A stretch of DNA of 13,175 bases, from positions 1-13,175 of the forward strand of contig SMXV01000131.1 in the NCBI GenBank assembly GCA_004356175.1. The letters are read 5' to 3'. The DNA comes from Acidobacteriota bacterium (GTDB lineage: Bacteria; Actinomycetota; Acidimicrobiia; Spongiisociales; UBA5794). The notes below the pieces were generated by a model. The model searched no databases, was not told the origin of the DNA, and saw nothing but the letters and a program-made list of their open reading frames with translations. Below, one piece after another: positions 12,396 to 13,175 of this stretch. Made by a program: the position numbers and the translations under genes. Positions within the stretch are counted from its first letter, which is position 1. Each line of letters starts with the position of its first letter.

Positions 12396-13142
12396 GTGAC
12401 CGCTTCAACAAGGGCATCGGTCGACAGCCGCCAGGGATGGCGCCAGTGGCTCGGCGGCTTCTTCACATCGTCCATCGGTCTCAAATGGATCATGGCGATT
12501 ACCGGCATCGGGCTGCTCGGATACATATTCGTCCACATGGCCGGCAACCTCAAGATATTCGCAGGTGTCGACCCAGCCACCGGGCAGTACCAGATTGATC
12601 TCTACTCCGAGGCACTCAGGGAACTCGGCGGTCACCTCGTACCGAGAGGTGCGGTGCTGCTGCTGTTCCGGATCGGGCTCGCATCGATGTTCACGCTGCA
12701 CATCTGGTCATCTGTTGTGCTCACGAGACGGAACGCCCGTAGCAGAGGCAAACCGCGTTACGAGCACAAGCGCGTCTACAACGAGGCGACGTACGCAGCC
12801 CGCACGATGCGATACAGCGGAACGATTGTTGCGCTATTTCTCATCTATCACCTTGCCGACCTGACATTTGGATATGCGAATCCTGACTATGTGTACGGCA
12901 GCGTGTACGCCAACATGGTTGCCAGCCTCTCACGACCGATCGTTGCCTTGTTCTACATGCTGGCAAACGTCGCTCTCGTGGTGCACATCTACCATGGCAC
13001 ATGGAGCCTCTTCCAGAGCCTCGGTTCAGCAAGCCCGAAGTTCAACGACCTGCGCCGATACCTCGCTGCAGGGGTCGCGGCGACCATTCTGATCGGGAAT
13101 CTCTCCATTCCTCTGGCCATCTGGGCTGGCTGGGTCTCGTGA
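12396..13142 (+). CDS. sdhC: Succinate dehydrogenase cytochrome b subunit (b558 family)
   Basis: A 248-residue membrane anchor of succinate:quinone oxidoreductase, of the single-polypeptide, five-helix b558 type found in Gram-positive bacteria. It passes electrons from the succinate site to quinone. Helices begin near 28, 84, 140, 178 and 222. Candidate haem ligands are His47 (FVHMAGNLK), His102, His152 (IYHLAD), His197 and His200 (VVHIYHGTW). The motif KWIMAITGIGLLGYIFVHMA is typical of the first helix. The GTG start has AGGA 6 nt upstream. It is followed by the probable start of sdhA after 14 nt, the usual sdhCAB order, and is divergent from whiB. Confidence 0.92.
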   Translation: MTASTRASVDSRQGWRQWLGGFFTSSIGLKWIMAITGIGLLGYIFVHMAGNLKIFAGVDPATGQYQIDLYSEALRELGGHLVPRGAVLLLFRIGLASMFTLHIWSSVVLTRRNARSRGKPRYEHKRVYNEATYAARTMRYSGTIVALFLIYHLADLTFGYANPDYVYGSVYANMVASLSRPIVALFYMLANVALVVHIYHGTWSLFQSLGSASPKFNDLRRYLAAGVAATILIGNLSIPLAIWAGWVS

Positions 13143-13156
13143 AGTGAGGGGCTGCA

Positions 13157-13175
13157 ATGACTGACACAACCTTCA
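13157..13175 (+). CDS. Start of probable succinate dehydrogenase flavoprotein gene, partial
   Basis: ATG 13157 follows GAGGGG by 5 nt and opens a frame MTDTTF that runs off the window. The identity rests on position: in operons with a b558-type sdhC the next gene normally encodes the flavoprotein SdhA. Too little coding sequence is visible to confirm it. Confidence 0.45.

Overview
The window looks like a chromosomal segment of a moderately GC-rich actinobacterium, possibly of the Acidimicrobiia or a relative. The main evidence is a WhiB iron-sulfur regulator, a family confined to Actinobacteria and their phages. Supporting evidence is a DUF2342/zincin_2 protein, a SigE-type ECF sigma factor with a zinc anti-sigma partner beside a tat gene, and a b558-type succinate dehydrogenase anchor. 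The class-level placement is inference.

Layout. The left edge holds the last codons of a probable thiolase (+) and a HEAT-repeat protein (+). A hairpin separates them from a convergent moaE (-). A divergent region leads to a membrane-anchored HtrA-like serine protease and a zincin_2 protein (+, 6 nt apart). After a hairpin-rich intergenic stretch come an AhpE-like peroxiredoxin, a Na+/phosphate cotransporter and a separate PhoU protein (+). Positions 6548-7172 hold no intact gene. They carry a decayed four-helix-bundle (23S rRNA intervening-sequence-type) protein gene on the minus strand, interrupted by one in-frame amber codon, and short-word repeat tracts on both sides of it. An acyl-CoA dehydrogenase (+) follows and ends one base from a convergent minus-strand block.

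The minus-strand block, read from right to left, is whiB, a membrane-anchored protein of unknown function, tatA, an ECF sigma factor, its anti-sigma factor and a MucB/RseB-like exported protein. The last three genes overlap and are probably translationally coupled. Together they look like an envelope-stress regulon core. HtrA, which sits beside sigE and rseA in mycobacteria, is present here but several kilobases away on the other strand. The right edge starts a succinate dehydrogenase operon (sdhC, then the first codons of probable sdhA), divergent from whiB across a region with a strong hairpin and an inverted array of 7-nt words.

Most genes are ordinary housekeeping or stress genes. The less ordinary items are the broken four-helix-bundle gene with flanking word arrays, an anti-sigma factor with a duplicated domain whose first copy lacks the zinc ligands, a zincin_2 protein with a rearranged HExxH motif, an AhpE-like peroxiredoxin with a BCP-style second cysteine, and a membrane-anchored protein whose C-terminus resembles an Mrr-type nuclease fold without catalytic residues.
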